A stretch of 49,610 nt of DNA from Clostridia bacterium (GCA_017429265.1 JAFRPG010000059.1:1-49610), one strand, 5' to 3'; positions 7,666-16,548 are shown, counted from the stretch's first letter. Numbers and translations: made by a program. The notes: generated by a model not told the origin, from the letters alone.

Positions 7666-8409
7666 ATGTCCGGACATTCCAAGTGGCATAATATTCAGGC
7701 GAAAAAAGGCAAGGCGGATGCGGCGCGCGGCGCGGTCTTCACCAAGATCGGGCGCGAGATCGCCATCGCGGTGCGCGAGGGCGGCGTGAACCCGGATTCC
7801 AACGGCAAGCTGCGCGACGTGATCGCCAAGGCCAAGGCCAACAACATGCCCAACGACAATATTCAGCGCTCCATCAAAAAGGCCAGCGGCGAGCTGTCCA
7901 ATGTGGTCTATGAGCAGATCACCTATGAAGGCTATGCGCCCGGCGGCGTGGCGATCATCGTCGAGACGATCACCGACAACCGCAACCGCACGGCCAGCGA
8001 CGTGCGCCACTGCTTCGCCAAGTATGACGGCAACATGGGCACCACCGGCTCCGTGTCCTTCATGTTCGACGAGAAGGGCCTGATCGTCATCGAGCGCACG
8101 CCCGACAGCGATGAGGACGAGATGATGATGATGGCGCTCGACGCCGGCGCCGAGGACATGAAGGCCCTCGACGACGCCTTCGAGATCTACACCAGCCCCG
8201 CCGACTTCCACAACGTCCGCGAGGCGCTGGAGCAGCAGGGCCTGTCCTTCATCTCCGCCGAGGTGCAGATGATCCCGCAGAACCTGGTCGCCGTCACCGA
8301 TCCCGACACCGTGACCAAGATCCGCAAGATGCTCGACCTCTTCGACGAGAGCGACGATGTGCAGAACGTCTTCCACAACGCCGATCTCCCGGACGAGGAC
8401 GACGAGTAA
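7666..8409 (+). CDS. yebC: YebC/PmpR-family protein (TACO1 family)
   Basis: A soluble 247-residue protein of the universal YebC/TACO1 family, known as a transcription regulator in some bacteria and, more recently, as a factor easing translation through proline stretches. It shows the family's start [19 protein letters not shown], then [22 protein letters not shown] and [13 protein letters not shown]. Its length is the family norm. The ATG at 7666 is chosen over the overlapping ATG at 7662 because only it gives the family start; GGAGG lies 9 bp upstream. It is monocistronic, with a promoter at 7593 and a terminator at 8420. Confidence 0.95.
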   Translation: MSGHSKWHNIQAKKGKADAARGAVFTKIGREIAIAVREGGVNPDSNGKLRDVIAKAKANNMPNDNIQRSIKKASGELSNVVYEQITYEGYAPGGVAIIVETITDNRNRTASDVRHCFAKYDGNMGTTGSVSFMFDEKGLIVIERTPDSDEDEMMMMALDAGAEDMKALDDAFEIYTSPADFHNVREALEQQGLSFISAEVQMIPQNLVAVTDPDTVTKIRKMLDLFDESDDVQNVFHNADLPDEDDE

Positions 8410-8419
8410 AACCTTTCCG

Positions 8420-8443
8420 CCAGACCTTCGGGTCTGGTTTTTG
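8420..8443 (+). terminator. Terminator of yebC
   Basis: CCAGACC (8420-8426), loop TTCG, GGTCTGG (8431-8437), then five T: a classic intrinsic terminator 10 bp after the stop. Confidence 0.85.
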
Positions 8444-8503
8444 TGTGGAACAATCCGGCTGTCCGTGCGTCTCAATGTCAGAAACCGGAGAGGGGGAGAA
8501 CCG

Positions 8504-8959
8504 ATGAAACGGATGCTCATGACGGCCGCGGCGGCGATCCTGCTGCTGGCGGCACTGACCGCGGCAGGGGAGGAACTGCCGGACTTTCTGGCCGTGACGG
8601 GGATAAGCGGCGTGCAGGCACGGCTGGACGCGGGCGCGGAGTTGGCGTCGGTCATGTTCCGGGAGGGCATCATCGACGAGGAAGGCCCGGCGGAGTCTTC
8701 GGATCCGGCGGTTGTGAACGCGCTGTGGGAGGCGCTGTCGCGCGTGCGGATCGCGGGGGAGAGCGACTGCTTCAGGACCGACTGGTACCCGGCCGTGATC
8801 TTCACGCTCAGCGACGGGACGTCCCTGACGGTCCGCTTCGACTGGCGGTGGCTGGAAACGGATGGGTTTACGTTCTATGTGCTGGAGAACGATGAAGATT
8901 TCTGGCATCTGGCGCGCGAACTGTACCGGTCACAGTACGGGTACGCGCTTTCCTGGTGA
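8504..8959 (+). CDS. Small exported hypothetical protein, 151 residues
   Basis: The start is ATG 8504 after AGGGGGAG. A clear Sec signal peptide opens it (MKRM, then a run of Ala/Leu/Ile to about residue 21, likely cut after LTAAG or near it). The mature part is about 130 residues with alternating beta-strand patterns (YPAVIFTLSDGTSLTVRFDW) and many Trp/Asp. I do not recognise a family. There is no Cys at the cut site, so it is not a lipoprotein. The gene stands alone between the yebC terminator and a terminator shared with the convergent APH gene. Confidence 0.7.
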   Translation: MKRMLMTAAAAILLLAALTAAGEELPDFLAVTGISGVQARLDAGAELASVMFREGIIDEEGPAESSDPAVVNALWEALSRVRIAGESDCFRTDWYPAVIFTLSDGTSLTVRFDWRWLETDGFTFYVLENDEDFWHLARELYRSQYGYALSW

Positions 8960-8962
8960 AAG

Positions 8963-8988
8963 CAAAAGCCTCCCCGGAGAGGGAGGCG
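8963..8988 (-). terminator. Terminator between convergent genes
   Basis: GCCTCCC (8968-8974) pairs with GGGAGGC (8981-8987). On the minus strand TTTTGCTTT follows, so it mainly ends the APH operon; the exported-protein gene ends just left of it. Confidence 0.7.
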
Positions 8989-9007
8989 TAAGGGCGGGCG
9001 GCAAGCA

Positions 9008-9793
9008 TCAGAACAGCTCGTCCAGCAGCAGGAAGAGACGAAGCCGGTCTTCGTCTTTCGGGACACCGACGGCGCGGAACAGGTCGTCCGGGTCGATGTC
9101 CGGATAGGTGTGGCCGAAGGAGCCGTCGCTGTTGTGCTTCAGGCTCCACCAGGCCTTGGACAGATCGCGCCACGGATCGGCGACGCCGCAGTCGCCCAGA
9201 TCGATCATTCCGCTGAGATGCTGCCCGTCGGTGAAGAGATTGGGCAGGCAGCAGTCGCCGTGGGACAGGACACGCTCCTCCGGGGGCGTGTTTTTGCGCA
9301 ACCAGTCCAGCAGGGACGCGGGATCGCGGAAGCCGCCGGGACCGAATGTCTCCGGGGCGCAGTCCGAAGGATCGAACAGACCCGCGCGGATCGTGCGTTC
9401 CGCCCGGTCCAGCTCCTGCGACCAGGTGCGCCCGAAGGGGCAGGCGGCGATGTCCGTGTCCCAGAGCATGTGCAGCCCCTCCGCCAGACAGTCGAGCAGC
9501 AGCGCGGGGCGGCTTATCACGGACGGGGCGCAGAGCATGCGGCCCTGTACACGGGTCATCAGCAGCCATTCGCGGCCGCCGGTGACCGTGTGGGCGGCGA
9601 TATGGGGGACGGGCAGGCCGGTCGTCTGCAGCCAGCCGAGAGCGTCCGCCTCCCTGGCGGAGAAGCCGGAGACGGGGCTGACCTTGAGCACATGTTCGGG
9701 ATACATCACCACCGTGGCGGCGGACCGGCCGATTTCCTCGGCCGCACCGCTCTGCGCACCGATGACGGCGGTGATCTCCTCGGGAAGGTTCAT
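9008..9793 (-). CDS. APH(3')-like aminoglycoside phosphotransferase family kinase
   Basis: 261 residues of the protein-kinase-like APH fold. The catalytic loop is SHGDCCLPN (D180, N185), followed by the metal-binding IDLGDCGVADPWRDL (D198), the order seen in APH(3') enzymes. The N-lobe has the nucleotide-binding Lys in VLKVSP. True resistance enzymes and uncharacterised small-molecule kinases share these motifs, so the substrate is uncertain. It is the last gene of a minus-strand operon, 12 bp after a P-loop kinase gene, with GAGGTGA as ribosome site. A terminator follows at 8963-8988. Placement beside two exporters (MATE, AEC) fits a stress or drug context, but that is inference. Confidence 0.8.
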   Translation of the reverse strand: MNLPEEITAVIGAQSGAAEEIGRSAATVVMYPEHVLKVSPVSGFSAREADALGWLQTTGLPVPHIAAHTVTGGREWLLMTRVQGRMLCAPSVISRPALLLDCLAEGLHMLWDTDIAACPFGRTWSQELDRAERTIRAGLFDPSDCAPETFGPGGFRDPASLLDWLRKNTPPEERVLSHGDCCLPNLFTDGQHLSGMIDLGDCGVADPWRDLSKAWWSLKHNSDGSFGHTYPDIDPDDLFRAVGVPKDEDRLRLFLLLDELF

Positions 9794-9805
9794 CAGTCTG
9801 TCACC

Positions 9806-10354
9806 TCACAGGTCAAAGGTATCGCGGATCAGCCGCGCGGCTTCCTCCGCCGGCATGCCCGAATTGTCGATGCGCAGGTAGTGCTCAAAGGGCACCTCGC
9901 CGGGGTTGCTGACCAGACGGTAATTCTCCTCGCTGCGCAGCATGCGGTCGGAGAACTCCAGATCGCGCTTGGAAGCCTTGTGGCGGAGGCGGTTCTCCGT
10001 GGCGTTGCGCTGCAGACGGATCTCCTGCGGCGCCACCAGCTCCACACAGTACTCCTCCGCGCCGTGTTCCGCGAAGATGCCGCGGATGTGCGCCGCATAG
10101 TCCCAGTCCGCCTGCTGATCGAAGGCCCACATGAACGTGAAGATCATGCCCTCCCGGTCCGAGGCCGCGAACTCCCGGAAGATGACATCCCGAAGCTCGG
10201 TGATCACCTTGCCGTTGAAGCCGCCGAAGATCTCGATGACCGGCTCGATCATCATGTGGTTGTGGAAGAGCCGCAGTCCGGTGATCTTCGCCAGCTCCTG
10301 GCCGACGGTCATCTTGCCCACGGCACCGCTGCCGATGATGAAAACCAGCTTCAT
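9806..10354 (-). CDS. AAA/shikimate-kinase-like P-loop NTPase
   Basis: 182 residues with an N-terminal P-loop, GSGAVGKMT (residues 8-16); the residue after GK is Met, with Thr next, a form seen in a known group of small P-loop kinases. The segment LFHNHMMIEPVIEIFGG is typical of that group. It probably phosphorylates a small molecule; no substrate is known to me. ATG 10354 overlaps the TGA of the upstream YczE gene (ATGA), and AGGAGG lies 8 bp away, so translation is likely coupled. The next gene, APH, begins 12 bp after its stop. Confidence 0.75.
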   Translation of the reverse strand: MKLVFIIGSGAVGKMTVGQELAKITGLRLFHNHMMIEPVIEIFGGFNGKVITELRDVIFREFAASDREGMIFTFMWAFDQQADWDYAAHIRGIFAEHGAEEYCVELVAPQEIRLQRNATENRLRHKASKRDLEFSDRMLRSEENYRLVSNPGEVPFEHYLRIDNSGMPAEEAARLIRDTFDL

Positions 10355-11052
10355 GGTCCTGTCCTCCTCTTTCTCATGCCTGCCAGAAGGACACGCGCGG
10401 AGTCCTGCAGGCGCTGGTGACGGATCTCCGTGGCGTCGAAGCGTACGGAGCGGAAAGCCAGCTGCATGACGGGGCCCGTGCAGAAGGCGCAGAGCAGCGT
10501 CCCGATGCCCACCGGACCGCCCAGGAGCCAGCCGATCAGCGTCGCCGTGCTCAGCAGGGCGATGCTCACCGCGCCGATGGGCACGCGCTTCACCCGGCGG
10601 GCGAGGCCCACCAGCAGGGTGTCCCGCGGGCCGCAGCCCAGGGACGCGATCATATAGGTGTATTGGGTGTAGGCGATGATCACCAGGCCCGCCAGCAGGA
10701 CGGGGATGGCGGTCAGCGGGGTCGAACACTTCGGCACGGCATTGATGTGGTTGAAGAAGTCCACCGATTTGCCCACCACCACCGCGTCGATGAACATGGC
10801 GATGCCGATGGGCTCCTTCAGCAGGATATCGATGGCCAGGATCGTGAAGGAGACGGCGATGGACGCCGTGCCGTAGAGGATGCGGGTGCTCGCGGACAGG
10901 CCCAGGTTGAGCACGTCCCAGGGCGCGGCGCCGAGGTTGGCCTGGATCGTCAGGTAAACGCCGAAGCCGTTGACGAACAGGCTGACCGCGGCCAGGACCA
11001 TGTTGATAAGAATAGCGCCGGGGGTGCGGTTGTTCCGCAAATCTCTGAACAT
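10351..11052 (-). CDS. YczE/YyaS-family integral membrane protein
   Basis: About 233 residues with five or so hydrophobic spans. The diagnostic segment is the early NLGAAPWDVLNLGLS (after span 1) and the later SLGCGPRDTLLVGLARR, both typical of YczE/YitT-like membrane proteins. The function of this family is unknown. The start is ATG 11052 with a weak GGGA site. It lies 43 bp downstream of the AEC gene and overlaps the kinase start by 4 bp, so it belongs to the 9.0-14.5 kb operon. A basic tail RKRRTG is cytosolic. Confidence 0.8.
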   Translation of the reverse strand: MFRDLRNNRTPGAILINMVLAAVSLFVNGFGVYLTIQANLGAAPWDVLNLGLSASTRILYGTASIAVSFTILAIDILLKEPIGIAMFIDAVVVGKSVDFFNHINAVPKCSTPLTAIPVLLAGLVIIAYTQYTYMIASLGCGPRDTLLVGLARRVKRVPIGAVSIALLSTATLIGWLLGGPVGIGTLLCAFCTGPVMQLAFRSVRFDATEIRHQRLQDSARVLLAGMRKRRTGP

Positions 11053-11095
11053 AAGCGTTCTTTCCCGCGGGACGGTGCGCCCGCGAAGGCTTGAT

Positions 11096-12019
11096 TCACC
11101 AGAGGACGGAGGAGAGCCAGACAACGGCCGGGATCGTCACGACAGACAGGAGCGTCGAGATCACGACGGTCTCCACGGCGTAGGCGTAATCCTTTCCGTG
11201 CAGCTGGGCGTAGACCGCTACGTTGACGCCCACGGGGCAGGCGGAGGCGATCAGCAGGGCGGTCTTCATGCTGAGCAGGTCCTTCGGCAGCAGGGTCAGC
11301 AGCAGGAGGGAGATCATCGGGATCAGCAGGAGGCGCGAGAACGCGACCGCGTACAGGGCTTTCCGGCGGAACATGGCGAGGACATCGACCTGCGCCAGAT
11401 ACACGCCCACCGTGAACATGGCCAGCGGGGTGTTCAGCGCCGCGACCGTGGACAGGCAGTCCGTGATCATCTTCGGCAGGGCCGGCTGCGTGAAGAACAG
11501 GGTGAGACCGATCAGGATCGCGATGATGAAGGGAGCCCGGATGAGTTTTTTCAGGCTCAGCCCCTGGCGGATCGGCTGGCCGTTGAGGATGGACACGCCG
11601 TAGGTCCACTGACCGATGTTGAGGAAGGCCACGAAGCAGGCCACGTAGAAGACAGCGCCCTCCTTCTCGGCGGCCGAGGCGATGATCAGCGGGATGCCGA
11701 AGAAGCCCGGGTTGGCGAAGGAGGAGGCGAAGGCCGCGATGGCGTCCTTCCCGAACAGCCACCGGGAGATCAGAATGGACAGCAGGAGCAGGACGGCGGC
11801 GCCCAGACCGCTGTAAAGGATGCCGAGCATATGCGCCGCGTCCCGTTCCACCAGGAAACCCTTGATGATCACGGAGGGCAGAGCCAGGTAGATCAGGATG
11901 TTGCCGAGGGCCTTGCTGCTCTCCAGAGAGATCTTCTTTCCCTTGAACAGGAGAAAGCCGAGACCGGCCAGGATGAACATCTGCAGGATCTGCTGAACGA
12001 GAATCAGTACGGTTTCCAT
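11096..12019 (-). CDS. AEC-family transporter (auxin efflux carrier-like permease)
   Basis: 307 residues with about ten membrane spans. Family marks include FANPGFFGIPLI in the first half and SACPVGVNVAVYA in the second, matching the two halves of bacterial AEC permeases, which export organic acids or amino acid-like compounds. The ATG at 12019 has AGGAGG 8 bp upstream, inside the end of the MATE gene. Substrate unknown. Confidence 0.85.
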   Translation of the reverse strand: METVLILVQQILQMFILAGLGFLLFKGKKISLESSKALGNILIYLALPSVIIKGFLVERDAAHMLGILYSGLGAAVLLLLSILISRWLFGKDAIAAFASSFANPGFFGIPLIIASAAEKEGAVFYVACFVAFLNIGQWTYGVSILNGQPIRQGLSLKKLIRAPFIIAILIGLTLFFTQPALPKMITDCLSTVAALNTPLAMFTVGVYLAQVDVLAMFRRKALYAVAFSRLLLIPMISLLLLTLLPKDLLSMKTALLIASACPVGVNVAVYAQLHGKDYAYAVETVVISTLLSVVTIPAVVWLSSVLW

Positions 12020-12020
12020 G

Positions 12021-13382
12021 TCACGCCTCCTCAGTGCCGGCTTCCATTCGGCGGAGCCTCCGGTAGCAGCCGATGATCAGCAGGACCGCCGCGCCGATCC
12101 AGGCTGCGATCTCCGCGATATACACGCCCCACTCATGGAAGAGCAGCGGCAGCAGCAGGGCCATGCCGATGCGCATGGCCAGCTCCACAAAGCCCGAGAG
12201 CATGGGGATGACCGTGTCGCCCATGCCCTGCAGGGTCGAGCGGTAGACAAAGAGCAGATAGAGCATCGGCAGGCCGGCGGCCATTACGCACAGGAAGCGG
12301 TAGCCGCTCTGCATGACCTGGTCGTAGAGCAGCAGGGTGCGCTCGTCGCTGCCCATGAACAGGGAGAGCAGCTGCCTGCCGAAGATCACGATCAGCGCGC
12401 CCACGGTCAGGGCAAGCAGGAAACCGATCAGGGCACTCTTCCGAAGGCCTTCCCGGACGCGGTCGAGGCGCCGGGCACCCGTGTTCTGCCCCGCGAAGGT
12501 GGCCACGCCGCCGCCGAGGGAGCCGCCCGCCATCTCCACCAGGCCCTGCATGCGCGAGGCCGTGTTGTATCCGGCGATGAAGGGGAAGGGGTAGCCGTTG
12601 ACGACGGTCTGCAGCACCAGGCCGCCGACCGAGATGACGAAGTTCTGGAAGGCGATCGGCCCGCCGAGGCGCAGCAGGCGGCGGCACATCGCGCGGTCCG
12701 GGCGCAGGTCCTCCCGCGAGGGGTGAAGGAGGGGCATGCGGCGGACGGCGAGGAAGCAGATCAGGGCGGACACGGCCTGGGCGCAGACCGTGGCGATCGC
12801 GCCGCCCTCCACCCGGTGCAGGGCGGAAACGAAGAGGATGTCCAGCCCGATGTTGACCACGGTGGCGAAGACCATGGCGATCAGCGGTGTCCGGCTGTCG
12901 CCCACCGAGCGCAGGAAACCGCCGAGCACGTTCACCGCCATCACCAGCGGCAGGCCCGCGAAGATGATCCGCAGGTAGGCCTCGGTCATGTCGATCGTCT
13001 CCGCGGGCGCCTTCATCAGGGTCAGGACCGGACGGAGGAGCAGTTGGCTCGCGGCTCCAAGCAGGACGACGGTGACCGCGGCGATCAGCAGGCTTTGCCC
13101 GACGGCCCGGCGAAGCTCCGCGTGATGCTTCGCCCCGAAGGACTGCGCGATCTGGATCGCGAACCCTTGGGCCAGGCCCATGGCGATGGAGAGTACGGTC
13201 CAGTCCAGCCATCCGGAGGAGGAGACCGCCGAGAGTTCCGTGACGCCGAGGATGTTTCCGACCACGAGGGAGTCCACGAGGCTGTAGAGCTGCTGCAGGG
13301 CGTTGGTGGCCAGGATCGGCAGCGAGAAGGCGAGGATCAGCCGTGTCGGGCTGCCCCGGGTCATATCGCGTACATTTGTCAT
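12021..13382 (-). CDS. MATE-family efflux transporter
   Basis: 453 residues with twelve predicted spans and two internally similar halves. Typical MATE segments are ILATNALQQLYSLVDSLVVG near the N terminus and FLRSVGDSRTPL mid-protein. It is a sodium- or proton-driven multidrug or metabolite exporter in the cytoplasmic membrane. It starts 6 bp after the GNAT gene's stop, with AGGTGA as ribosome site, and its TGA is next to the AEC ATG. Confidence 0.9.
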   Translation of the reverse strand: MTNVRDMTRGSPTRLILAFSLPILATNALQQLYSLVDSLVVGNILGVTELSAVSSSGWLDWTVLSIAMGLAQGFAIQIAQSFGAKHHAELRRAVGQSLLIAAVTVVLLGAASQLLLRPVLTLMKAPAETIDMTEAYLRIIFAGLPLVMAVNVLGGFLRSVGDSRTPLIAMVFATVVNIGLDILFVSALHRVEGGAIATVCAQAVSALICFLAVRRMPLLHPSREDLRPDRAMCRRLLRLGGPIAFQNFVISVGGLVLQTVVNGYPFPFIAGYNTASRMQGLVEMAGGSLGGGVATFAGQNTGARRLDRVREGLRKSALIGFLLALTVGALIVIFGRQLLSLFMGSDERTLLLYDQVMQSGYRFLCVMAAGLPMLYLLFVYRSTLQGMGDTVIPMLSGFVELAMRIGMALLLPLLFHEWGVYIAEIAAWIGAAVLLIIGCYRRLRRMEAGTEEA

Positions 13383-13388
13383 CCCCGT

Positions 13389-13886
13389 TCACCTCAGCGC
13401 TTTCTCCATGACCACGAAGCCCTCGCAGGGGCGTGGCCAGGTCTCATAGTCCGTGACGGACGCGTATTCCCGGAGTGTCCGGACGGTGCCGTCCGAAGAC
13501 GTCCGGAAGCGGACGGGCCGGTAGCCGTTCTCCAGGTAGAAGCGCTCGGCACCGCCCTCCGCGGAGCCCAGGGAGACCAGGCGCGCACCGTATCCGGCGG
13601 CAGCACGCTCGAAGGCGCGGAGCAGTCCGGTCCCGATCCCCCGCCGCTGAAAGGGCGCCTGCACGGCGATGCCGTCGAGACAGAATTCCTCCGTGCATCC
13701 GGCGCGGAGCCACCCGAAGGCGATCCCGGCCGTCTCCCCGGACGCCTCGTCCGAAGCGGTCAGGAAGGTGTGCGGCCAGCGGGACGCCATCTCCGTCATC
13801 CGGGCGGGATCGCTGCCCGGGAGGTACTCCGTGGCCAGCGTCAGAAAACGGGGCCACAGGGCCGCGTCCGTTTCGCGTATCACCAT
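13389..13886 (-). CDS. GNAT-family N-acetyltransferase
   Basis: 165 residues. The acetyl-CoA loop is QRRGIGTG (residues 80-87), preceded by the strand LDGIAVQ, and motif B is represented by FYLENGYRPV. The acceptor substrate is unknown. The ATG at 13886 lies within 2 bp of the HD-hydrolase stop, so it is the second gene of the 14.5-9.0 kb operon. Its partners (MATE, AEC, APH) would suit detoxification, but that is inference. Confidence 0.85.
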   Translation of the reverse strand: MVIRETDAALWPRFLTLATEYLPGSDPARMTEMASRWPHTFLTASDEASGETAGIAFGWLRAGCTEEFCLDGIAVQAPFQRRGIGTGLLRAFERAAAGYGARLVSLGSAEGGAERFYLENGYRPVRFRTSSDGTVRTLREYASVTDYETWPRPCEGFVVMEKALR

Positions 13887-13887
13887 C

Positions 13888-14529
13888 TCAGCGGTCTCCC
13901 CGCCATTCGGCGTAGAACTCGTCCAGGTATTGCTCCATAAAGCGGTGGCGCGCTTCGGCCATGCGGCGGGCGGCGGGCGTGTTCATGAGGTCCTTCAGGA
14001 GAAGCAGCTTCTCGTAGAAATGGTTGACCGTGCAGCCGCCGCCGGAGCGGTAGTTCCGCTCGTTCAGCTCCGTCCGCGGCTGCTCGTCCGGGTCCCAGAT
14101 GGCGCGTCCCCGGCTCCCGCCGAAGGCGAAGGTGCGCGCGATGCCCACCGCTCCGATGGCGTCGAGGCGGTCCGCGTCCTGCACGCACATGCCCTCGATG
14201 CTGTCGGGCGTCTCGGAATCGCTGCCCTTGTAGGAGACCTGCCCGATGATGTGCAGGATCCGCCGGATCGTCTCCTCCGGGAGACCCTCCGCTTCGAGGA
14301 AACGCCGGGCGCGGAGCTTCTCCGCCGAGGTTTCGGGGGAGAGCTTGGCGTCGTCCGCGTCGTGGAGGAGGGCGGCCAGCTGGACGATCAGGGGATCCGC
14401 GCCCTCGGCCTCCGCCAGGTGAAGGGCGAGACGCCACACGCGCCGGGTGTGCCACCAGTCATGGCCGGACGAATCCCCGGCGAAGAGGGCGCGCGCATAG
14501 TCGGCGGCCCTTGCGATGATGTCTTCCAT
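13888..14529 (-). CDS. HD-domain phosphohydrolase (YpgQ/YedJ-like)
   Basis: 213 residues. Metal ligands appear in family order: SGHDWWHTRRV (H23, H27), LLHDADD (H56-D57) and CVQDADRLDAIGAVGIART (D118). That pattern matches the YpgQ/YedJ group of HD hydrolases, some of which are nucleotide pyrophosphohydrolases. The start is ATG 14529 with GGAG 7 bp upstream. An in-frame ATG further up lies inside the alaS terminator hairpin and lacks a ribosome site. No separate promoter is visible between it and alaS, so expression may rely on readthrough from alaS or on a promoter I cannot see. Confidence 0.8.
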   Translation of the reverse strand: MEDIIARAADYARALFAGDSSGHDWWHTRRVWRLALHLAEAEGADPLIVQLAALLHDADDAKLSPETSAEKLRARRFLEAEGLPEETIRRILHIIGQVSYKGSDSETPDSIEGMCVQDADRLDAIGAVGIARTFAFGGSRGRAIWDPDEQPRTELNERNYRSGGGCTVNHFYEKLLLLKDLMNTPAARRMAEARHRFMEQYLDEFYAEWRGDR

Positions 14530-14548
14530 AAGCTTCTCCGTGCTTCTG

Positions 14549-14582
14549 AAAAGGGCGGCATCCATCCGCGATGGGTGCCGCC
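14549..14582 (-). terminator. Terminator of alaS
   Basis: GGCGGCATCCAT (14554-14565) pairs with ATGGGTGCCGCC (14571-14582) with one wobble pair and a 5-nt loop. On the minus strand CTTTTC follows. It sits between the alaS stop and the HD gene. Confidence 0.75.
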
Positions 14583-14597
14583 GTGGGATTGTGCTGC

Positions 14598-16430
14598 TTA
14601 TGCCTGCGGACCGGTGATGACGGCCTTGATCCGGCGGACGCCGGCGGAGGAGCTCTCCTCCTTCTGGATTTTGAAGCTGCCGAGCTCGCCGGTGTGCGCG
14701 GCGTGGGGGCCGCCGCAGATCTCGAAGGAGTAGTCGCCCATCTTGTAGGTGCGGACGCGCTCGCCGTACTTGGACTCGAACAGGCCGATGGCGCCCTTCT
14801 CCTTGGCCTCGGGCACCGTCATCTCCTCCATGACCACCGGGACGTCGGCCTGGATGGCCACGTTCACGAGGCGCTCGACTTCCTTCACCTCTTCGGGGGT
14901 CATCTTCCGGCCGAAGGAGAAGTCGAAGCGCAGGCGCTCGGTGGTGATGTTGGAGCCCTTCTGCGCCACTTCGTCGCCCAGGACCTTCCGCAGGGCCGCA
15001 TGGAGCAGGTGGGTGGCGGTGTGCAGGCGGGCCGTGACCTCGTTCTGCTCGGCCAGGCCGCCCTTGAAGGTGCCCTCCTGCTTGCTGATCTGCTGGTGCT
15101 GCTTGAAGGCCTCGGCAAAGCCCGCGGCGTCGACGGTCAGCCCTTCCTCGGCGGCCAGCTCCTCGGTCAGCTCGAGCGGGAAGCCGTAGGTATCGTAGAG
15201 GTGGAAGGCCTGTTTGCCGCTGATCTGGTTCTCGGGCTGATAGGACGGATCCTTCTGCGCCATGAACTCGTTCTTGCGGCGGATGCCGGTGATGCACTTG
15301 GTGAATTCCTTCATGCCGGTGGCCAGCGTCGCCTCGAAGCGGGCGGCCTCCTTCATGATCTCGTCCAGGATGTAGTCCTTCTTTTCCACCAGCAGCGGAT
15401 AGGCCTCGTCGTAGATCTGCTCGATGTAGATCCGGCTGACCTCGGCCAGGACGGCGGAGTCGAGACCCAGCTTGCGGGTGTAGCGCATGGCGCGGCGGAG
15501 CAGGCGGCGCAGGATGTAGCCGGCGCCCACGTTGGCGGGCAGGATGCCGTTGACGTCGCCGATCAGCATGGTGGAGGTGCGGATGTGGTCCGCGATGATC
15601 CGCATGGCCTTCTGCGCGTCGGGGTCATTGTCGTAGCTGAGGCCGGACTTCTCCTCGAGGTGCTTGATGACGGGGAGGAAGAGGTCGGTCTTGTAGCCGT
15701 CGGTCAGGCCGTTGAGGAAGGCCAGCATGCGGTCCAGGCCGAAGCCGGTGTCGACGTTCTTGTTCGCGAGCGGGGCATAACCGTCCGCGTTCTTGACGTA
15801 CTGCATGTAGACGTCGTTGCCGATCTCGACATAGCGCCCGCAGCCGCAGGCCGGGCCGCAGTTGGGGCCGCAGGGCTTGTTGTGGCGGGGATAGAACCAC
15901 TCGTTGTCGGGGCCGCAGGGCGTGCCGGTGGTGCCTTCCAGCTCCCACCAGTTGTCGGCCTTGGGCAGGTAGAAGATGTGCTCCGGCAGGATGCCGACTT
16001 CCTTGAGCAGGGCGGCGGTCTCCTCGTCGCGGGGCGCGGCTTCGTTGCCCTCGAAGACGGTGGAGCAGATTTCCTTGCCGTCCAGGCCGAAGACCTTGGT
16101 CAGCAGGTCATAGCTCCAGCGGGTCTTTTCCTTTTTGAAATAGTCGCCGAGGGACCAGTTGCCCATCATCTCGAAGAAGGTGAAGTGGCTCGGATCGCCG
16201 ACGCTCTCGATGTCCACCGTGCGGACGCAGCCCTGCACGTTGCACAGGCGGGTCTTGCCGGAGGGATGGGCCTTGCCCAGCAGATAAGGCATCAGCGGCT
16301 GCATGCCGGCCACGTTGAACATGACGCCGGTGCTGCCGTCGCCGATGAGGGAAACGGCGCCGATATTGATATGTCCCCGCTCCTCATAGAAGCGGATCCA
16401 GGCGTTCCTCAGTTCCTTCGAAGTGATCAT
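14598..16430 (-). CDS. alaS: Alanyl-tRNA synthetase, short form lacking the C-Ala domain
   Basis: Charges tRNA-Ala. The aminoacylation core opens the protein (ELRNAWIRFYEERGH, then FNVAGMQPLMPYL and the motif 2 region DPSHFTFFEMMGNWS). The editing domain is complete: HTATH (H470, H474) and CGGPH (C572, H576), the zinc site that removes Ser and Gly. Usual bacterial AlaRS is about 870 residues; this one ends at 610, just after the editing domain, so the coiled-coil and C-Ala (DHHA1) parts are missing. A run of Cys/Gly (CGPNCGPACGCG) near residue 190 is also notable. The TAA is followed by a terminator, so it is a natural end rather than a truncation. It has its own promoter. Confidence 0.93.
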   Translation of the reverse strand: MITSKELRNAWIRFYEERGHINIGAVSLIGDGSTGVMFNVAGMQPLMPYLLGKAHPSGKTRLCNVQGCVRTVDIESVGDPSHFTFFEMMGNWSLGDYFKKEKTRWSYDLLTKVFGLDGKEICSTVFEGNEAAPRDEETAALLKEVGILPEHIFYLPKADNWWELEGTTGTPCGPDNEWFYPRHNKPCGPNCGPACGCGRYVEIGNDVYMQYVKNADGYAPLANKNVDTGFGLDRMLAFLNGLTDGYKTDLFLPVIKHLEEKSGLSYDNDPDAQKAMRIIADHIRTSTMLIGDVNGILPANVGAGYILRRLLRRAMRYTRKLGLDSAVLAEVSRIYIEQIYDEAYPLLVEKKDYILDEIMKEAARFEATLATGMKEFTKCITGIRRKNEFMAQKDPSYQPENQISGKQAFHLYDTYGFPLELTEELAAEEGLTVDAAGFAEAFKQHQQISKQEGTFKGGLAEQNEVTARLHTATHLLHAALRKVLGDEVAQKGSNITTERLRFDFSFGRKMTPEEVKEVERLVNVAIQADVPVVMEEMTVPEAKEKGAIGLFESKYGERVRTYKMGDYSFEICGGPHAAHTGELGSFKIQKEESSSAGVRRIKAVITGPQA

Positions 16431-16468
16431 AAGGCAGTTCTCTCCCTTGCGTTTGATTGAACCTGCAC

Positions 16469-16497
16469 ATTATAGCACAGCTGCGGACAGAAAGCAA
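16469..16497 (-). promoter_or_regulatory. Promoter of alaS
   Basis: On the minus strand TTGCTT (16497-16492), 17 bp, and TATAAT (16474-16469) preceded by TGC. The ATG follows 38 bp later with GGGAGAG as ribosome site. No T-box elements are visible in the short leader. Confidence 0.75.
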
Positions 16498-16548
16498 ACC
16501 GGATTTTTGGCCGGATCCCGGGGGAAAAGCGTTTCTCCGGACACCGGA

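Noticed and set aside
12018..13940. A 640-codon plus-strand frame
   Set aside because: Antisense to the MATE and GNAT genes; Gln/His/Arg-rich shadow composition.
16431..16548. Possible T-box or riboswitch before alaS
   Set aside because: The leader between promoter and ATG is under 40 nt, too short for a T-box, and no specifier or antiterminator sequence is seen.
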